A stretch of 64,000 bases of DNA from Neogemmobacter tilapiae (GCF_014652215.1 NZ_BMYJ01000003.1:186001-250000), one strand, 5' to 3'. Positions 9,409-18,930 are shown, counted from the stretch's first letter. Notes: generated from the letters alone by a model not told the origin. Translations and numbers: made by a program.

Positions 9409-9969
9409 TCATTCGGCGGCCTGCACCAGTTTGCGGGAGGCTGGGAACAGATCATCCATTTCCGCCACCGCACGGGCCAATCGCACCAAGGCCGCCTCGC
9501 CGGTCAGCACCCCCTCGGTGAAATCCTTGTCCGACACATGCACAGCGGTCGACAGAACCCGCGCCTCGAAAAACCCGAACAGCGGGCGCAACTGATGTTC
9601 CACCGCCAAGGCATGCCTGTCGCCGCCCCCTGTCGCCCCAATCAGCACCGGCTTGCGCAGCAGCGCCGCCGGGTCGATCAGATCGATCAGATGCTTGAAC
9701 AGGCCCGGATAGCTGCCCTTGTAGATCGGCGTCGCCACGATCAGCGCATCGGCGTCCAGCAGTTTTTGCAGGTTCGCCTGCGCCTCGGGCGAAAGCTGCC
9801 CGATTTTGCGCGCCCGGCCCAGATCAACCCCGAAATCGGCCAGTTCCAGCAGGGTCGTCTCTGCCTCCAACTGATCCGCCGCCAAGGCCAAGGCACTGCC
9901 CACCAGCGCACGGGTTTTTGAGGGGGAGGTGATGTTGCCGGACAGGCCGACAATCGAAAGACGGGTCAT
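9409..9969 (-). CDS. ssuE: NAD(P)H-dependent FMN reductase (SsuE/MsuE family)
   Basis: A 186-residue flavodoxin-fold protein. It shows the FMN phosphate-binding loop LSGNITSPSKTR (residues 8-20), TPIYKGSYPGLFKHLIDLI, and GATGGGDRHALAVEHQLRPLF, all typical of the SsuE/MsuE reductases. These supply reduced FMN to two-component monooxygenases. It is the last gene of the - strand organosulfur operon and presumably feeds the flavin monooxygenase at 12590. The symbol is by family; the true partner substrate is not known. Confidence 0.9.
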   Translation of the reverse strand: MTRLSIVGLSGNITSPSKTRALVGSALALAADQLEAETTLLELADFGVDLGRARKIGQLSPEAQANLQKLLDADALIVATPIYKGSYPGLFKHLIDLIDPAALLRKPVLIGATGGGDRHALAVEHQLRPLFGFFEARVLSTAVHVSDKDFTEGVLTGEAALVRLARAVAEMDDLFPASRKLVQAAE

Positions 9970-9981
9970 AGGGCAATCCTT

Positions 9982-10752
9982 TCAATGCAAACCGAATTCG
10001 GCCATCAACTGCCGCCGCATGGCGACGAAAACCGTATCGTTGCGGTCACGCGGTCGGGGCAGTTCGACATTGATCAGCCGGGGCACGGCACCTTTTTCCT
10101 TGGGCAGAACCAGAACCCGGTCGGCCAGAAAGATTGCCTCCTCCAGGTCATGGGTCACAAGGATCAAGGTCACCTGTTCCTCGCGCCAGATGCGGGCCAG
10201 TTCTTCCTGCATGGTCAGCTTGGTCATCGCATCCAACGCGCCCAAAGGTTCGTCCAGCAACAGGATTTCCGGCTGCACCGTCAGCGCCCGCGCGATGCCC
10301 ACCCTTTGCGCCATGCCGCCGGACAATTGTCTTGGATAGGCTTCCTCAAACTCCGCTAGGCCGACCAGCCGTATATAGCGCCGCGCATGGGCCTCGGCCC
10401 GATCACGCGGCAGGCCGCGCATTTCCAGCCCAAAGCCCACATTGCGCAGCACGTTCAGCCAAGGCAGCAGGCGCGGTTCCTGAAAGATGATGGCGCGTTC
10501 ACGCCCCACGCCGCCGACCTTTGCCCCGTCAATCAGCACCTCGCCGCTGTCTGGTGCCTCCAGCCCCGCCAGAACCCGCAACAAGGTGGTCTTGCCGCAA
10601 CCCGATGGCCCAACGATGGCCAGACTTTCCCCCGCACGGATGTTCAGGTTCAGATCGCGCAGCACCGCCAAAGGCTGGCCCTTCAGCGCGAAGGATTTGG
10701 AAAGGCCGCGCACGGCGACCTCTCCTTTCTTGGCTTTTTCCAGGGTTGTCAT
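9982..10752 (-). CDS. ssuB: Sulfonate/taurine-type ABC transporter ATPase (SsuB-like)
   Basis: A 256-residue ATPase with Walker A VGPSGCGKTT, signature QLSGGMAQRVGIARAL and Walker B ILLLDEPLGALDA, followed by the H-loop THDLEEA. The SGGM..R form of the signature is common in the nitrate/sulfonate/taurine importers. The frame is open much further upstream, but that part overlaps the binding-protein gene antiparallel to nothing conserved; ATG 10752 begins the conserved protein. It energises the permease at 11758. Confidence 0.9.
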   Translation of the reverse strand: MTTLEKAKKGEVAVRGLSKSFALKGQPLAVLRDLNLNIRAGESLAIVGPSGCGKTTLLRVLAGLEAPDSGEVLIDGAKVGGVGRERAIIFQEPRLLPWLNVLRNVGFGLEMRGLPRDRAEAHARRYIRLVGLAEFEEAYPRQLSGGMAQRVGIARALTVQPEILLLDEPLGALDAMTKLTMQEELARIWREEQVTLILVTHDLEEAIFLADRVLVLPKEKGAVPRLINVELPRPRDRNDTVFVAMRRQLMAEFGLH

Positions 10753-10759
10753 TGCATCC

Positions 10760-11728
10760 TCAATTCGTTGCCGGGGCATCGCCCGTGGTGAACAGGATGT
10801 CTTTCGCCACCAGCTTGCCCGCCGGGATGGACCCTTGGCGTTCCAGAACGTCGATCCAGAATTGGATGTCGCGTTCCACAGCCAAGCCACCTTCCCGCAC
10901 GCCAAAGCCTGCGAAATACTGCGCGACATCGGGGTTCTCGTCGCGTTCGGCCAAGGCGCGTGCAAAGATCGCGCGGGTTTCTTCGGGATGCTCGCGGGCA
11001 TAATCCAGCGCCTTGGCCGAACCTTCGACAAAGGCCTTCGCCTCCGCCGGATGTGCCTCGATCCAGTCGCGGCGCAGCACGACAAAGCCCCCGGCGATTT
11101 CGCCCAAGACATCCGTGTCATCAAACACCGCCTGCAAACCGCCCGTCTTGCGCGCAGCCCCTTCAAAGGTGGTTTGCCAATAGCCAAAGGCGGAAATGTC
11201 CACCTGACCCGACCGCAAAACCTGTTCCAGCTGCGGCCCCGGCACGACGATCAGATTGGCCGCATTTTCCGGCAGGCCGGCCTGATGCAGCGCCTCGCGC
11301 ACGGTATAGTCCAGATGCGCGCCAAGCGTGTTCACCGCGATGGTCTTGCCGACGATATCCTTGATTTCCTTGATCGGGCTGCCTTCCAGCGTGTAGAAAA
11401 TCGACTGCGCCTCTTCATTGATACCGTTCGAGGGATAGGCCGCGACAAAGTCATTGCCCGCCGCAATCGAATTGATCACCGCCGCCGTGGCCGCCGAGCC
11501 CAATTCGACGCTGCCGCCCGCCAAGGCCACCAGTGACGCAGGCCCGCCTTGGGCATAGCCCACGTTTTCCAAGGTGATGCCAGTGCCCTCGAAATAGCCG
11601 AGTTCGGCGGCCAGTTCATGGGCGGACAAGCCACCTTGGCTGGCCAGATAGCGGATGTTCACATCGGCCCAGGCGGGGGAAAGGGTCAGGCCTGTGGTGG
11701 CAGCGAAAGCGAAAAGCGAAAGTTTCAT
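10760..11728 (-). CDS. ssuA: Periplasmic substrate-binding protein of organosulfur ABC transporter (SsuA-like)
   Basis: A 322-residue exported protein with signal peptide MKLSLFAFAATTGLTLSPAWA. It has the NMT1/THI5-like or SsuA fold signature: RYLASQGGLSAHELAAELGYF, then GSVELGSAATAAVINSI and VGKTIAVNTLG. ATG 11728 is used because it begins the signal peptide; the upstream in-frame ATG 11785 overlaps the permease gene. It delivers an organosulfur compound, probably a sulfonate or sulfate ester, to the permease. Ligand specificity cannot be read. Confidence 0.88.
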   Translation of the reverse strand: MKLSLFAFAATTGLTLSPAWADVNIRYLASQGGLSAHELAAELGYFEGTGITLENVGYAQGGPASLVALAGGSVELGSAATAAVINSIAAGNDFVAAYPSNGINEEAQSIFYTLEGSPIKEIKDIVGKTIAVNTLGAHLDYTVREALHQAGLPENAANLIVVPGPQLEQVLRSGQVDISAFGYWQTTFEGAARKTGGLQAVFDDTDVLGEIAGGFVVLRRDWIEAHPAEAKAFVEGSAKALDYAREHPEETRAIFARALAERDENPDVAQYFAGFGVREGGLAVERDIQFWIDVLERQGSIPAGKLVAKDILFTTGDAPATN

Positions 11729-11757
11729 GATCAGTTTCCTTTGAGGATGGGGTTGGG

Positions 11758-12585
11758 TTAGCGGGCCAGTTCCGACCAGCGGCACAGGCGGCGTTGCAGG
11801 GCGACGAGCAAGGCATTCGCAGCCAGCCCAAACAGGGCCAGAAGGATGATGGCGGCGAACATCTGCGGGATCTGGAAATTGTACTGGGCGTTCATCACCT
11901 GAAAGCCGAGGCCCTTGTTAGCGCCGATCATCTCGGCAGCGATCAGCAGCAGCAGAGCGGTGGTCGCCGACAGGCGCAGGCCGACAAAGATGGCCGGAAC
12001 CGAGGCGGGCAGGATGATGCGGCGAAAGATTGTCAACCGCGCCGCACCAAAGGTCTGCGCCATTTCCACCAGCTTGCGGTCCACTTCCTTGACGCCGCCG
12101 ATGGTGGCCAAAAGGATGGGGAACAGGGTTGCCCAGAAGATCACAAAGACCTTGGATGCCTCACCCAGTCCCAGCAGCAGGATAAAGACCGGGTAAAGCG
12201 CAAGCGCCGAGGTCTGGCGGAAGAACTGCAAGATCGGGTCCAGCGCCTGTTCCAAGGGTTTGATCTGCCCCATGAACAGACCCAACGGAATACCCAGCAG
12301 AATGGCCGCACCATAGGCCAGCCCGGCACGTTGCAGGCTGATGGCAATGTCATCCATATAGGCGCCCGAGGTCAGGCTGTTCCACAGCGCGGCGATGATC
12401 GTGTCGAGCGGCGGAAAGATCGTCGGGTTGATCCAGCCGTTCGTGGCCGCCACCTGCCAGAAAAGCAGGAAGCCGCCCAACAGACCAAAGCGCTTCAGCC
12501 CGGCGCGGGCCAAGGCCCCGGCCCGGCTTGACAGGACCGGAAGGGCGGGCAGGCGCAGCGGCGGGTCGATGGTTTGAAAGGTCAT
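11758..12585 (-). CDS. ssuC: Sulfonate-type ABC transporter permease (SsuC-like)
   Basis: A 275-residue membrane protein with about six hydrophobic segments and the EAA loop LVEMAQTFGAARLTIFRRIILPASVP split over the cytoplasmic face (about residues 175-200). ATG 12585 starts 4 nt after the monooxygenase stop; the longer frame to 12663 would overlap that gene. It forms the channel with the SsuB-like ATPase and completes an SsuABC-type importer. Confidence 0.9.
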   Translation of the reverse strand: MTFQTIDPPLRLPALPVLSSRAGALARAGLKRFGLLGGFLLFWQVAATNGWINPTIFPPLDTIIAALWNSLTSGAYMDDIAISLQRAGLAYGAAILLGIPLGLFMGQIKPLEQALDPILQFFRQTSALALYPVFILLLGLGEASKVFVIFWATLFPILLATIGGVKEVDRKLVEMAQTFGAARLTIFRRIILPASVPAIFVGLRLSATTALLLLIAAEMIGANKGLGFQVMNAQYNFQIPQMFAAIILLALFGLAANALLVALQRRLCRWSELAR

Positions 12586-12589
12586 GGCT

Positions 12590-13942
12590 CTACTCCGCCG
12601 CAAGGGTTGCGCCACGAGCCAAGGCCCAGCGGGTTTGGGGGAAGGGCAGGCCCAGATTGTCACGCAGGGTGCGGCCTTCGTATTCCGTGCGGAACAGGCC
12701 CCGCCGTTGCAGTTCCGGGATCACCAGATCGACGAAATCCGTCAGACCCGTGGGCAGCCACGGCGGCAAGATGTTGAACCCGTCCGCCGCTTCGTTCGTG
12801 AACCATTCTTCCAGAATATCCACAATCTGCACCGGCGTTCCGACCACGGTGAAATGGCCCCGCGCCGTGGCGATCCATTGGTAAAGCTGGCGAATGGTGA
12901 AATTGTTTTCCGTCGCAATCTGCCGGATCAGGGCTTGGCGCGACTTCATCCCTTCGGTCGGGGCCAGGGGCGGCAAGGGGCCGTCCAGATCGACCCCCGT
13001 CAGGTCCAACTCGCCCCCGGTCAGCCCTTCGACCAGCGCGATGCCGTCCTTTTCCAGGATCAGGCTGGTGAGGCGATCATATTTTTCCCGCGCCTCCGCT
13101 TCGGTCCGGCCCACGAAAGGCGCAACGCCGGGCATCACAAGGATATGGCTGGGGTCACGGCCCAGACCGCGTGCGCGGGCCTTAATATCGCGATAGAATT
13201 CTTGCGCTGTGTCCAGCTTTTGATGCGCGGTAAAGATCACCTCTGCCGTCGCCGCCGCCAGACCGCGCCCGTCTTCGGACTGGCCCGCCTGCACGATCAC
13301 CGGATGGCCCTGCGGCGACCGCGCCACGTTCAGCGGCCCCCGCACCTTGAAATGTTCGCCCGAATGGTCGGTGTAATGCACCTTGTCCTTGTCAAAGAAA
13401 ACGCCGCTTTTCTTGTCGCGGGTAAAGGCGTCATCCTCAAAACTGTCCCACAGCTTCTTGACGACCTGCACATGTTCCTGCGCCCGGCGATAGCGGAAGG
13501 CATGGGGATGCTGCTGATCGAGGTTAAAGTTCTGCGCTGCCGTTTCCGTAGCGGTCGTCACCACATTCCAGCCGGCCCGCCCGCCGGAAATCACGTCGAG
13601 CGAGGCGAATTTCCGGGCAAGGTTATAGGGCTCCTCATAGGTCGAGGACGCCGTGGCGATGAAGCCAAGGTTTTTCGTCAGGGGCGCAAGGGCGGAAAAC
13701 AGTGTCACGGGTTCCAGCCCTGCGATGCGAGCATTGCCACCTTCGACGCCGCCACCAAAGCCGACCGACAGGTTGTCCGCCAGAAAATAGGCGTCAAACA
13801 GGCCGCGTTCAGCCTCTTGCGCCAGTTTGACGTGGAACTCAAAATTGGTGGCCCCATCAGCGGGCTGATCGGGATGCCGCCACGAGGCGATGTGCTGGCC
13901 ACCACCAGGAAGGAAAGCGCCAAGGCGAATTTTGCGGGTCAT
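12590..13942 (-). CDS. Flavin-dependent monooxygenase, NtaA/SnaA/DszA (bacterial luciferase-like) family
   Basis: A 450-residue TIM-barrel monooxygenase: it starts MTRKIRLGAFLPGGGQHIASW, has FDAYFLADNLSVGF and SGGRAGWNVVTT, and includes HPVIVQAGQSEDGR, all characteristic of the family that includes nitrilotriacetate, dibenzothiophene-sulfone and dimethylsulfide monooxygenases. It uses reduced FMN, here likely from the SsuE-like reductase, and O2 to cleave C-S or C-N bonds. Placed between a TauD dioxygenase and an SsuABC transporter, release of sulfite from an organosulfur compound is the likely job; the substrate is open. Confidence 0.88.
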   Translation of the reverse strand: MTRKIRLGAFLPGGGQHIASWRHPDQPADGATNFEFHVKLAQEAERGLFDAYFLADNLSVGFGGGVEGGNARIAGLEPVTLFSALAPLTKNLGFIATASSTYEEPYNLARKFASLDVISGGRAGWNVVTTATETAAQNFNLDQQHPHAFRYRRAQEHVQVVKKLWDSFEDDAFTRDKKSGVFFDKDKVHYTDHSGEHFKVRGPLNVARSPQGHPVIVQAGQSEDGRGLAAATAEVIFTAHQKLDTAQEFYRDIKARARGLGRDPSHILVMPGVAPFVGRTEAEAREKYDRLTSLILEKDGIALVEGLTGGELDLTGVDLDGPLPPLAPTEGMKSRQALIRQIATENNFTIRQLYQWIATARGHFTVVGTPVQIVDILEEWFTNEAADGFNILPPWLPTGLTDFVDLVIPELQRRGLFRTEYEGRTLRDNLGLPFPQTRWALARGATLAAE

Positions 13943-13968
13943 ATTGTCTCTCCAATGGGAATTGCGGT

Positions 13969-14880
13969 TCAGGCGGCGGGCTTGATGCGTGCCACGCTGG
14001 AACGACCGTCGATGCTGCGGGGAATGTCGCCTTCCAGCGTGATCCGCCGGACCACGCGATGGGCATCGCCATAGTCGTTGACGGCGTAGTGCTGGGTCGC
14101 GCGGTTGTCCCAGATCACGACGTCATTCTTTTGCCAGCGCCAGCGCACGGTGTTTTCCGGCGCGGTCACATAGGATTGCAGCAGGTCATAGATCTGCTGC
14201 GACTCGGTCCGCGACAGGCCGCTGATCCGCTGGACAAAGCTGCCCAGCAGCAGCGTGCGCTCGCCCGTTTCGGGATGAATGCGCACCACCGGATGTTCGG
14301 TTTCATAGACTTTCGAGGCGAAAACCTCGGCGTGATAGGTCTTGTCACGCTCGCTGGCTTGCGGGCGTTGCGCGGCATAGTCATAGGCATTGCTGTGGAC
14401 GGCCCAAAGATTTTCGGCCAGTTGCCGCAGCCATTGCGGCAGGTTTTCATAGGCGGCGGCGGTGTTCGACCAGATCGTGTCACCGCCAAAGGCCGGGATC
14501 GTGACACCGCGCAGAACCGAGATTTTCGGATAGGCTTCGACAAAGGTCACATCGGTATGCCAGGCATCGGCGCGGCCACCGCCCCGGCTGGCATCCAGTT
14601 CCAGGATTGAGGCGCTGCCTGCCACCACCTTTTGCGTCGGATGGGGGTCCAAGGCGCCCAGACGGCGGGCAAAACCCTCTTGCCCCGCATCGTCCAGATG
14701 GTCCTGCCCCCGAAAGAACAGCACCTTATGGCGCAAAAGCAGGTCGTGGATGCGGGCGATGGTGGCGTCATCCAGCTGGCCGCCAAGGGCAATGCCGCGC
14801 ACTTCGGCCCCGATCCTAGCCGAGACTTGGAACACCTGTTCCGGGGTGATTACATCGCCAAAGGTTTCACGAATGGTCAT
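13969..14880 (-). CDS. TauD/TfdA-family 2-oxoglutarate dioxygenase (taurine or alkyl-sulfate type)
   Basis: A 303-residue Fe(II)/2-oxoglutarate dioxygenase. The iron triad is visible as H108 and D110 in AWHTDVTF and H264 in ATQHYAVND, with the 2OG-binding Arg in HRVVRR. Such enzymes hydroxylate taurine or alkyl sulfates, which then release sulfite or sulfate. ATG 14880 has a strong AGGAAGGGAAA ribosome site; the upstream ATG 14943 lies beyond the likely promoter motif. It is the first gene of a six-gene - strand operon and sits 40 nt from an ATCACGACA box. Confidence 0.9.
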   Translation of the reverse strand: MTIRETFGDVITPEQVFQVSARIGAEVRGIALGGQLDDATIARIHDLLLRHKVLFFRGQDHLDDAGQEGFARRLGALDPHPTQKVVAGSASILELDASRGGGRADAWHTDVTFVEAYPKISVLRGVTIPAFGGDTIWSNTAAAYENLPQWLRQLAENLWAVHSNAYDYAAQRPQASERDKTYHAEVFASKVYETEHPVVRIHPETGERTLLLGSFVQRISGLSRTESQQIYDLLQSYVTAPENTVRWRWQKNDVVIWDNRATQHYAVNDYGDAHRVVRRITLEGDIPRSIDGRSSVARIKPAA

Positions 14881-14920
14881 GGTTTTCCCTTCCTGAACAG
14901 AGGCTTGGCCTTTGTTCTTT

Positions 14921-14929
14921 ATCACGACA
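14921..14929 (+). promoter_or_regulatory. Sulfur-block box A (ATCACGACA) before the organosulfur operon
   Basis: ATCACGACA lies 41-49 nt upstream of the TauD start, within TTTATCACGACATTTCTTAT. The same 9-mer recurs at three further promoter regions in the sulfur block. TATAAA on the - strand (14943-14948) could be the -10 element; if so the box lies just past the transcription start, a repressor-like position. Function inferred from recurrence. Confidence 0.6.
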
Positions 14930-14999
14930 TTTCTTATCGTCATTTATAGAGGGGAAGGGTTCGTCCGGCGATTCCAAAGATCGCGCTTTGTCAGAAGGG

Positions 15000-15032
15000 T
15001 TCTTCCCCCCGCGCCATGGCCGGGGGGAAGAA
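15000..15032 (-). terminator. Strong GC hairpin after cysA
   Basis: TTCTTCCCCCC (15000-15010) pairs perfectly with GGGGGGAAGAA (15022-15032), and the loop contains the palindrome GCCATGGC. It lies just past the cysA stop in the - direction. There is no clear T-run, so it may act as a 3' end stabiliser or a factor-assisted terminator. Confidence 0.65.
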
Positions 15033-15038
15033 TATTTC

Positions 15039-15758
15039 TCAGGCCCCGATGAATTCCCGCACAAAGGCTGTTGCTGGCCTTGCGCGGATGTCGGCGGGTT
15101 TGCCGATTTGCTCGATGCGGCCCATCGACATGACGACAACCAGATCGGCCAGTTCCATCGCCTCGTCCTGATCATGCGTCACAAAGATTGTCGTCAGGCC
15201 GGTTTCGTCATGGATGTCGCGCAGGCCTTGGCGCAGTTCCTTGCGCACCTTGGCATCCAGCGCGCCAAAGGGTTCGTCCAGCAGCAACATGCGGGGTTCG
15301 ATGGCCAAGGCGCGTGCCAAGGCGACGCGCTGGCGCTGGCCACCGGAAAGCTGGCTGGGGAAACGCCCGCCAATGTCGGGCAGTTGGATCAGCTCCAGCA
15401 GTTTCGTCACCCGTCGGGCAATTTCGGCCTTTTGCGGGCGGCTCGCCCTTGGGCGGGCGGTCAGGCCATAGGCGATGTTGTCAAACACCGTCATGTGGCG
15501 GAACAGGGCGTAGGACTGAAACACAAATCCCGCGCGTCTTTGTTGCACGGTCAGATTGGTCGCATCCTGCCCGTCAAACCGAACCCGCCCGGACGAGGGA
15601 AATTCCAAGCCCCCCAGAATACGTAGAAGGGTGGTCTTGCCGGAACCAGATGGGCCCAGCAAAGCGACCAGCGCGCCGGATGGGATGGACAGCGAAACAG
15701 GCGTCAGCGCCGCCGTGGTGCCAAATTGTTTGGAGATTTCGTCGATCTGGATATGCAT
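15039..15758 (-). CDS. cysA: Sulfate/thiosulfate ABC transporter ATPase, short form
   Basis: A 239-residue ATPase with Walker [12 protein letters not shown], signature [16 protein letters not shown], Walker [14 protein letters not shown] and switch THDQDEAME. It closes the sbp-cysT-cysW-cysA operon, so it is the CysA subunit. Typical CysA is about 340-360 residues with a C-terminal TOBE regulatory region; this one stops at FVREFIGA right after the nucleotide-binding domain. ATG 15758 has a GGAAAGG site; ATG 15779 would overlap cysW. Confidence 0.92.
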   Translation of the reverse strand: MHIQIDEISKQFGTTAALTPVSLSIPSGALVALLGPSGSGKTTLLRILGGLEFPSSGRVRFDGQDATNLTVQQRRAGFVFQSYALFRHMTVFDNIAYGLTARPRASRPQKAEIARRVTKLLELIQLPDIGGRFPSQLSGGQRQRVALARALAIEPRMLLLDEPFGALDAKVRKELRQGLRDIHDETGLTTIFVTHDQDEAMELADLVVVMSMGRIEQIGKPADIRARPATAFVREFIGA

Positions 15759-15775
15759 GGCCTTTCCTTTCCCAA

Positions 15776-16639
15776 TCAATGGCGACGTTGGGCCGAAAGC
15801 TGATCGGCATGGCGGATTTCAAGCAGGGTTTTCAGCAGCAGAGTGACCAGCGCCAGCAGCGCCAGCACGGCGGCCATCGAAAAGGCCGCGACGGAAAGGT
15901 ATTCATTGTACAGCATCTCGATGGTGATCGGCATGGTCGCGGTCTGGCCACGGATCTTGCCGGACACCACGGCAACCGCCCCGAATTCACCCATCGCGCG
16001 GGCGTTGCACAGCAGAACGCCATACAACAGCGCCCAGCGGATGTTCGGGATCGTCACCGTCCAGAACGTCCGCCAGCCCGAAGCGCCCAAGGTCAGCGCC
16101 GCCTCTTCCTCGGCCCGGCCCTGTTCGATCATCACGGGGATCAACTCCCGCGCCACAAAGGGAAAGGTCACGAACATGGTGGCCAGAACGATGCCCGGAA
16201 GGGCAAAGACGATGTGATAGCCCTGCGCCACCAGCCAACCGCCCAGCAACGAATTGCTGCCGAACATCAACACGATGCACAGGCCCGCGACGACGGGCGA
16301 CACGGAAAACGGCAGATCGATCAGCGTGATCAGGAATGCCTTGCCGCGAAAGTCGAACTTGGTGATGAACCAGGCTGCCGCAATACCAAAGGCCGCGTTC
16401 AATGGCACGGCAATGGCCGTGATGATCAGTGTCAGCTTGATGGCCGACAGCGCATCCCGGTTGCCAAGGCTTTTCACGGCAGCCCAAGCGCCCTGCACCA
16501 AAGCCTCGGCAAAGACGGCGATCAGCGGCGCAAAGACCAGCACCGCCAAGCCCGCAAAGGCGATGCCGATCAGCGCCCAGCGGGCCAGCGGGGTTTCCTC
16601 GGTGGCCGAACGGAAACGGATGGGGGCGATATCAGACAT
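15776..16639 (-). CDS. cysW: Sulfate ABC transporter permease CysW
   Basis: A 287-residue polytopic permease with family landmarks: [19 protein letters not shown], the EAA loop [17 protein letters not shown] and [15 protein letters not shown]. It pairs with CysT to form the sulfate channel. The start (MSDIAP) overlaps the cysT stop by 8 nt; MVM at 16645 is also possible. Confidence 0.94.
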   Translation of the reverse strand: MSDIAPIRFRSATEETPLARWALIGIAFAGLAVLVFAPLIAVFAEALVQGAWAAVKSLGNRDALSAIKLTLIITAIAVPLNAAFGIAAAWFITKFDFRGKAFLITLIDLPFSVSPVVAGLCIVLMFGSNSLLGGWLVAQGYHIVFALPGIVLATMFVTFPFVARELIPVMIEQGRAEEEAALTLGASGWRTFWTVTIPNIRWALLYGVLLCNARAMGEFGAVAVVSGKIRGQTATMPITIEMLYNEYLSVAAFSMAAVLALLALVTLLLKTLLEIRHADQLSAQRRH

Positions 16640-17480
16640 AACCAATTCTCCGACGGCTCCAGACCTGGATCAGATTGATCACCAGCAGCAGGGCAAAGCT
16701 GATCAGCAGCATGGCGATGCCGATGCTGGCGGCGGCGTCGTAATTGAATTCCTCCAACTGGATGACGATCAGCAGGGGGGCGATTTCGGTGACAAGGGGG
16801 ATGTTCCCCGCGATGAAGATCACCGATCCGTATTCACCCACAGCGCGGGCCAGCGACAGGGCGAACCCGGTCATGGCGGCGGGGGCCAGCATCGGCAGGA
16901 TGACCCGGCGCAGGGTGTACAGCCGCGTCGCGCCAAGGGTGGCCGATGCCTCCTCGACCTCACGCTCAATTTCCTCGATCACCGGCTGTACGGTGCGGGT
17001 GACGAAGGGCAGGCCCACAAAGACCAGCGCGATGAAGATACCCCATTGGCTATAGGCGATCTTCCAGCCCAGTTCTTTCGCCAGCGAACCAAACACACCA
17101 TTCGGCGCATAAAGCGCGGTCAGGGCAATGCCCGCGACAGCCGTGGGCAGGGCAAAGGGCAGATCCACGGCGGCATCCAAAATGCGGCGACCGGGAAAGC
17201 GATAGCGCACAAGAACCCAGGCGAGCATCACCCCAAAAACCAAATTGAACAAGGCCGCAAAGAACGACAGGCGGAACGACAGGAACAGCGCCGCCCAAAC
17301 CCTTTCGCGGTTCACAGTGTCCCAGATGTTGCACAAGCCAAAGCTGGCGCCCTTCCAAAGAAGGGCGCCGATGGGCAGAAGCACAACAAGGGATAGCATC
17401 GTCAGGGTGACCCCCATACTCAGCCCAAGGCCGGGCATGGGGGAACGGTGGATAAGGGGTCTGCCCATCTTTAAACTCAC
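16632..17480 (-). CDS. cysT: Sulfate ABC transporter permease CysT
   Basis: A 282-residue polytopic permease with [20 protein letters not shown], the EAA loop [19 protein letters not shown] and [16 protein letters not shown], as in CysT/CysU. It starts in the sbp stop codon (ATGA) and overlaps cysW, so the four cys genes are translationally linked. It transports sulfate or thiosulfate from the Sbp protein across the inner membrane. Confidence 0.94.
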   Translation of the reverse strand: MSLKMGRPLIHRSPMPGLGLSMGVTLTMLSLVVLLPIGALLWKGASFGLCNIWDTVNRERVWAALFLSFRLSFFAALFNLVFGVMLAWVLVRYRFPGRRILDAAVDLPFALPTAVAGIALTALYAPNGVFGSLAKELGWKIAYSQWGIFIALVFVGLPFVTRTVQPVIEEIEREVEEASATLGATRLYTLRRVILPMLAPAAMTGFALSLARAVGEYGSVIFIAGNIPLVTEIAPLLIVIQLEEFNYDAAASIGIAMLLISFALLLVINLIQVWSRRRIGYV

Positions 17481-18595
17481 TTCGGAACGTAGATCTGATC
17501 AAAGATGCCGCCGTCGCCGAAATGTTCCGGCTGCACTTTGGCCCAGCCCCCGAAATGGGCGATGTCCACCAGTTCCAGTTTCGGGAAACGCGCCACATCA
17601 TCCGGATTGGCCGCCGAGGCATCCCAAGCGCGGTAGAAGTTCTTGAAGGCAATCGCCTGACCTTCTGGCGAATACAGGAAATCAAGATAGGCCTGCGCCA
17701 GCTTGCGCTGTTCGTCGTTCGCAATGTTGCCTTCGACCAAAGCCACCGGCGGTTCGGCAAGAACAGAAACCGAAGGCACCACAATGTCGAACTGATCCTC
17801 GCCCAACTCTTTCAGCGCCAGATAGGCCTCATTCTCCCAAGCCAGCAGCACATCGCCGATGCCCCGCTGCGCAAAGGTCGTCGTCGAACCACGCGCCCCG
17901 CTGTCCAGCACCGGCACGTTTTTGAACAGCTTGCCCACGAACTCCTGCGGGTCTTGGCCGTTCTTTTCCGCCCAAGCCCAAGCTGCCAGATAGTTCCAAC
18001 GCGCCCCGCCGCTGGTTTTCGGGTTTGGTGTGATCACCTCGACCCCGTCACCCACCAGATCACCCCAGTCTTTCAGACCTTTCGGGTTCCCCTCGCGCAC
18101 CAGAAACACGATGGTCGACGTATAGGGCGAGGAATTGTGCGGCAGTTTCGTCTGCCAATCGGCGGGCAGCTTGCCGGTTTCCGCGATCTTGTCGATGTCG
18201 CTCGCCAAGGCCAAGGTCACCACCTGCGCCGAAAGCCCGTCGATCACCGCCCGCGCCTGCGAACCCGAACCGCCATGGCTCGTTTCGATGGTCGGCGCTT
18301 CGTTCCCTTGTGCGGCATACCAAGCCGCAAAGGCTTCGTTGAATTCGCGGTAAAGTTCGCGGGTCGGGTCATAGCTGACGTTCAGCAGCGTCTCCGCCTG
18401 CACCGGGGCAGGGGCCGCGCCCAGGCCCAAGGCCGCCAGCGCCAAGGCCGACAAGGCGCCTTTCAGCCAGCGCGACACCGGCCAGCCGGTCAGCTTTTGC
18501 TGGCCCGTCGAAATGGTCACGCGGCCATCGGCATGTTCGGCAATCTTGGTGCCTTGCGCCGAAACATGGCCGGCAAGGGTAATGGTGGTCAGCAT
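17477..18595 (-). CDS. sbp: Sulfate-binding protein with an unusual N-terminal extension
   Basis: From ATG 18595 (GGAG site) the product is 372 residues. The mature part is a clear sulfate/thiosulfate-binding protein: [42 protein letters not shown] and [17 protein letters not shown]. The signal-peptide core lies at about residues 48-61 and cleavage is expected near QA-E68. This leaves about 43 residues before the signal peptide ([20 protein letters not shown]... LTGWPVSRW) that are not part of the family. GTG at codon 40 could start a conventional signal peptide but has no evident ribosome site. Export from an internal signal would be atypical. Confidence 0.9.
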   Translation of the reverse strand: MLTTITLAGHVSAQGTKIAEHADGRVTISTGQQKLTGWPVSRWLKGALSALALAALGLGAAPAPVQAETLLNVSYDPTRELYREFNEAFAAWYAAQGNEAPTIETSHGGSGSQARAVIDGLSAQVVTLALASDIDKIAETGKLPADWQTKLPHNSSPYTSTIVFLVREGNPKGLKDWGDLVGDGVEVITPNPKTSGGARWNYLAAWAWAEKNGQDPQEFVGKLFKNVPVLDSGARGSTTTFAQRGIGDVLLAWENEAYLALKELGEDQFDIVVPSVSVLAEPPVALVEGNIANDEQRKLAQAYLDFLYSPEGQAIAFKNFYRAWDASAANPDDVARFPKLELVDIAHFGGWAKVQPEHFGDGGIFDQIYVPK

Positions 18596-18696
18596 CGTAT
18601 TCTCCGGTTCTTGGTTGCGGGGGCCAAGGCCGCGCCGCGAGGGAAGGGGAAGAAAGGGCACAAGGCCCAGAATGGTTTGGGGATGGCTCAGCGGGT

Positions 18697-18930
18697 TCAA
18701 CGTCCTGCCCCGGAACCCAGCGTTTCGATCCGTGCCTCCCAGACAGACGGGTCACGCCCGTCCAGCAGTTCGGCGACAGCGACGCCCGGCTCGCGCGTAA
18801 AGATCACCAGCGGCATGCCATTGATCCGATGCGCCGCGCCCGTCCGACGGTCAATCAGGCGCACCGCACAGGTGTCCTGCATCCCCATACGGCCAGCGGC
18901 GGCCTTGGGATGAATATGTCCTGCGATCAT
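18697..18930 (-). CDS. Small conserved-looking protein, first gene of the cys operon
   Basis: A 77-residue soluble, basic-to-neutral protein that I cannot assign. Visible patterns are [39 protein letters not shown] and [11 protein letters not shown] 18930 is chosen because AGGAGG lies 7 nt upstream; ATG 18948 lacks one. It precedes sbp by about 100 nt and has the same strand and codon usage. The AGH near its start echoes LAGH at the start of the Sbp extension, but I see no further similarity. Probably a sulfur-operon accessory factor, by linkage only. Confidence 0.7.
   Translation of the reverse strand: MIAGHIHPKAAAGRMGMQDTCAVRLIDRRTGAAHRINGMPLVIFTREPGVAVAELLDGRDPSVWEARIETLGSGAGR

Noticed and set aside
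12584-14074. Plus-strand open frame (about 496 codons) opposite the flavin monooxygenase
   Set aside because: Shadow of a conserved gene in high-GC DNA; no recognisable domain.
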